Source of the DNA: Leptospira meyeri
GTDB lineage: Bacteria; Spirochaetota; Leptospiria; Leptospirales; Leptospiraceae
DNA length: 64,000 nucleotides
Assembly (NCBI RefSeq): GCF_004368965.1
Contig: NZ_SORO01000001.1
Coordinates: 2,822,001-2,886,000, forward strand
Direction of reading: 5' to 3'
This document shows positions 62,673 to 64,000 of this stretch, in pieces; the first letter of the stretch is position 1; the number at the start of each line of letters is the position of its first letter. Position numbers and translations under genes: made by a program. The notes under the pieces are model-generated. The model searched no databases, was not told where the DNA came from, and was given only the letters and a program-made list of their open reading frames with translations.

Positions 62673-64000
62673 AAAAACACATCCAAATCTTTTTTGTATT
62701 TTTTATACCTGTTTTTTTACTCTCCTCTTGCCATTTTGGAACTTCACAGGAAGCGCTAAAAGGATATTTGGAACTTCCTCTTGAAGCAGTAAAAAACAAT
62801 CAAAAACTTTCGACTGGTGGTGAGTGGGAATTCTATTGGGGAGAAGTTTTTGGAGAAAGTTTGTTTGAAAAAATCAAAGAAACTAACAAAACATATGTGA
62901 AAGTACCCTCTTCTTGGAATTCCTATAGACCAGAAGGGGAGGGCGGAGACGGTTTTGCAGTGTTTCGCCTAACGTTGAAAGTTCCCGATCCCAATATTCG
63001 ATATTACTTACGAGTACAACCTGCGACAAGTTCTTATGAGTTATATGTCAATCGACAAAAAATTGCAAGTTCCGGAAAGGTGGGAACTGACGAGTTAAGT
63101 GCAGTTCCAAAATACCAAATTCAATATGTTTCATTCCAACCGGAAGGTTTCGAACAAGAAATACTTTATGTAGTGAGTAATTTTCATCATGCACGAGGTG
63201 GGTATAGAAAACCAATTGAAATTGGAACAAAGGAAGTCATTCAGAATCAGTCGCTTATTTATTCTGCAGGAGAAGTATTTGTTTTTGGTGCGATGTTAAC
63301 AATGGCATTATACCAGCTAACAGTTTTTTTCTTTAGAAGAGAGGAAAAAAGTTCACTTTTTTTTGCATTGTTTTGTTTGTTTACTGGGCTTCGATTGGTT
63401 GTCCTTGATAACTATTATATCGTTTACGCAATTCCTGATTTTTCTTGGCATTGGATGCAGGTTCTGGATTACACTTCTGCTCCCCTTCTTGTATGTTTTT
63501 TCTTAGGTTATCTAAAGAGTTTGTTTCCCGGAAAATCTGAAGTGCCTAAGTGGATGTTGTATTCTTGTTGGAGTATCACTGCCTGTTTTGTTTCCTTCGT
63601 TGTGTTAACGGATGCAAAACTATTCACAAAGACCAATATCTTTTCTCAAGTATTAATCCTATTTTTTAGTGTTTGTTCTTTTTATGTGATTTTGAAGATT
63701 TATAAACAGAAAAAAAGAGATAGTAGTTTGGTGTTCTATGGATCCTTACTACTTATGATTGGGTCAACACATGATTTGATGGCAGGAAACTATTGGTTTC
63801 AGTCTCAACCATTGATGCCATTTTCATTGTTTGTTTTCTTTTTGTTTCAAAGCATTTTACTTGCTAGAAGAAATGCTCGCTTTTATTCTTCAATGGATAC
63901 TTTGACAACGGAATTGATCGAGGTAAACAATCGCTTAGAAGCATCTAACGAAGTTTATGCGAAATTCGTTCCGTTACGACTCATTCAATTATTTTCAATG
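62660..64000 (+). CDS. 7TMR-DISM receptor, C-terminus cut by window edge (cyclase expected)
   Basis: 447 codons open from ATG 62660 to base 64000 with no stop. Lipobox signal (LLSSC, Cys 24), jelly-roll sensor (TGGEWEFYWG; SNFHHARGGYRK), seven helices (about 200-405), then a coiled coil and VYAKFVPLRLIQLF. That last segment matches the YAKFIP linker just before the cyclase domain in the upstream paralogue, so a cyclase probably follows outside the window. Its start lies inside the end of the preceding gene (13-bp overlap), which makes the two co-translated. Confidence 0.87.
   Translation, partial: MGKIKKHIQIFFVFFIPVFLLSSCHFGTSQEALKGYLELPLEAVKNNQKLSTGGEWEFYWGEVFGESLFEKIKETNKTYVKVPSSWNSYRPEGEGGDGFAVFRLTLKVPDPNIRYYLRVQPATSSYELYVNRQKIASSGKVGTDELSAVPKYQIQYVSFQPEGFEQEILYVVSNFHHARGGYRKPIEIGTKEVIQNQSLIYSAGEVFVFGAMLTMALYQLTVFFFRREEKSSLFFALFCLFTGLRLVVLDNYYIVYAIPDFSWHWMQVLDYTSAPLLVCFFLGYLKSLFPGKSEVPKWMLYSCWSITACFVSFVVLTDAKLFTKTNIFSQVLILFFSVCSFYVILKIYKQKKRDSSLVFYGSLLLMIGSTHDLMAGNYWFQSQPLMPFSLFVFFLFQSILLARRNARFYSSMDTLTTELIEVNNRLEASNEVYAKFVPLRLIQLFSM

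Overview
The window looks like chromosomal DNA of a saprophytic-type Leptospira. Supporting signs are the AT-rich composition, many lipoproteins with relaxed spirochaetal lipoboxes (Asn is common just before the Cys), spirochaete-style flagellar genes, and families such as DUF3332 and 7TMR-DISM receptors. The genus is inferred from gene content; no rRNA or other marker is present. I see no tRNA, rRNA, CRISPR array, prophage or intact insertion sequence.

Region 1 (1-16 kb): a truncated TetR gene with two operator-like palindromes; two related lipoproteins; an NmrA-like reductase divergent from an AraC regulator; an ECF-type sigma factor coupled to a DUF1304 membrane protein; a 1141-residue modular lipoprotein ending in seven propeller-like repeats and followed by a GC-rich hairpin element; a second AraC regulator; DUF1761; pckA and glgA.

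Region 2 (16.5-32 kb): envelope proteins (outer-membrane protein, TPM/zinc-ribbon protein, tandem lipoprotein paralogues), an ethanolamine-type permease, a receptor adenylate cyclase next to a membrane-anchored glutamate-synthase-like flavoprotein, a PAS histidine kinase with its receiver, a short SSB, and further lipoproteins.

Region 3 (32-46.7 kb): an MBOAT acyltransferase, then a tight run pilZ, SDR, DUF374, metK, transketolase C-half, clpS. A secreted double glycogen-binding-domain protein is divergent from a 1219-residue TPR protein that may be the flagellar collar protein FlcA. A WecB-type glycosyltransferase, an MFS carrier and mtnC follow.

Region 4 (46.7-54.3 kb): a complete nitric oxide reductase locus, norEF divergent from norCBQD, with nnrS and a Crp/Fnr regulator facing it. 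A perfect FNR/DNR-type box (TTGAT-N4-ATCAA) stands before norC with a -10 hexamer at the ideal class II spacing. A second perfect box lies between the regulator gene and nnrS. NorC has an extra cytochrome c domain.

Region 5 (54.3-64 kb): the regulator and nnrS are the last genes of a close-packed minus-strand run, fliG-fliH-receptor-receptor-crp-nnrS. Both receptors are 7TMR-DISM histidine-kinase relatives without a phospho-acceptor His, and the FliG has lost most torque residues. Divergent from this run are two overlapping 7TMR-DISM genes. The first encodes a cyclase that has lost one metal-binding Asp; the second runs off the window. Five 7TMR-DISM receptors in one window, three of them with missing key residues, and their linkage to an NO-response locus and a non-canonical flagellar switch protein are the most unusual things here.
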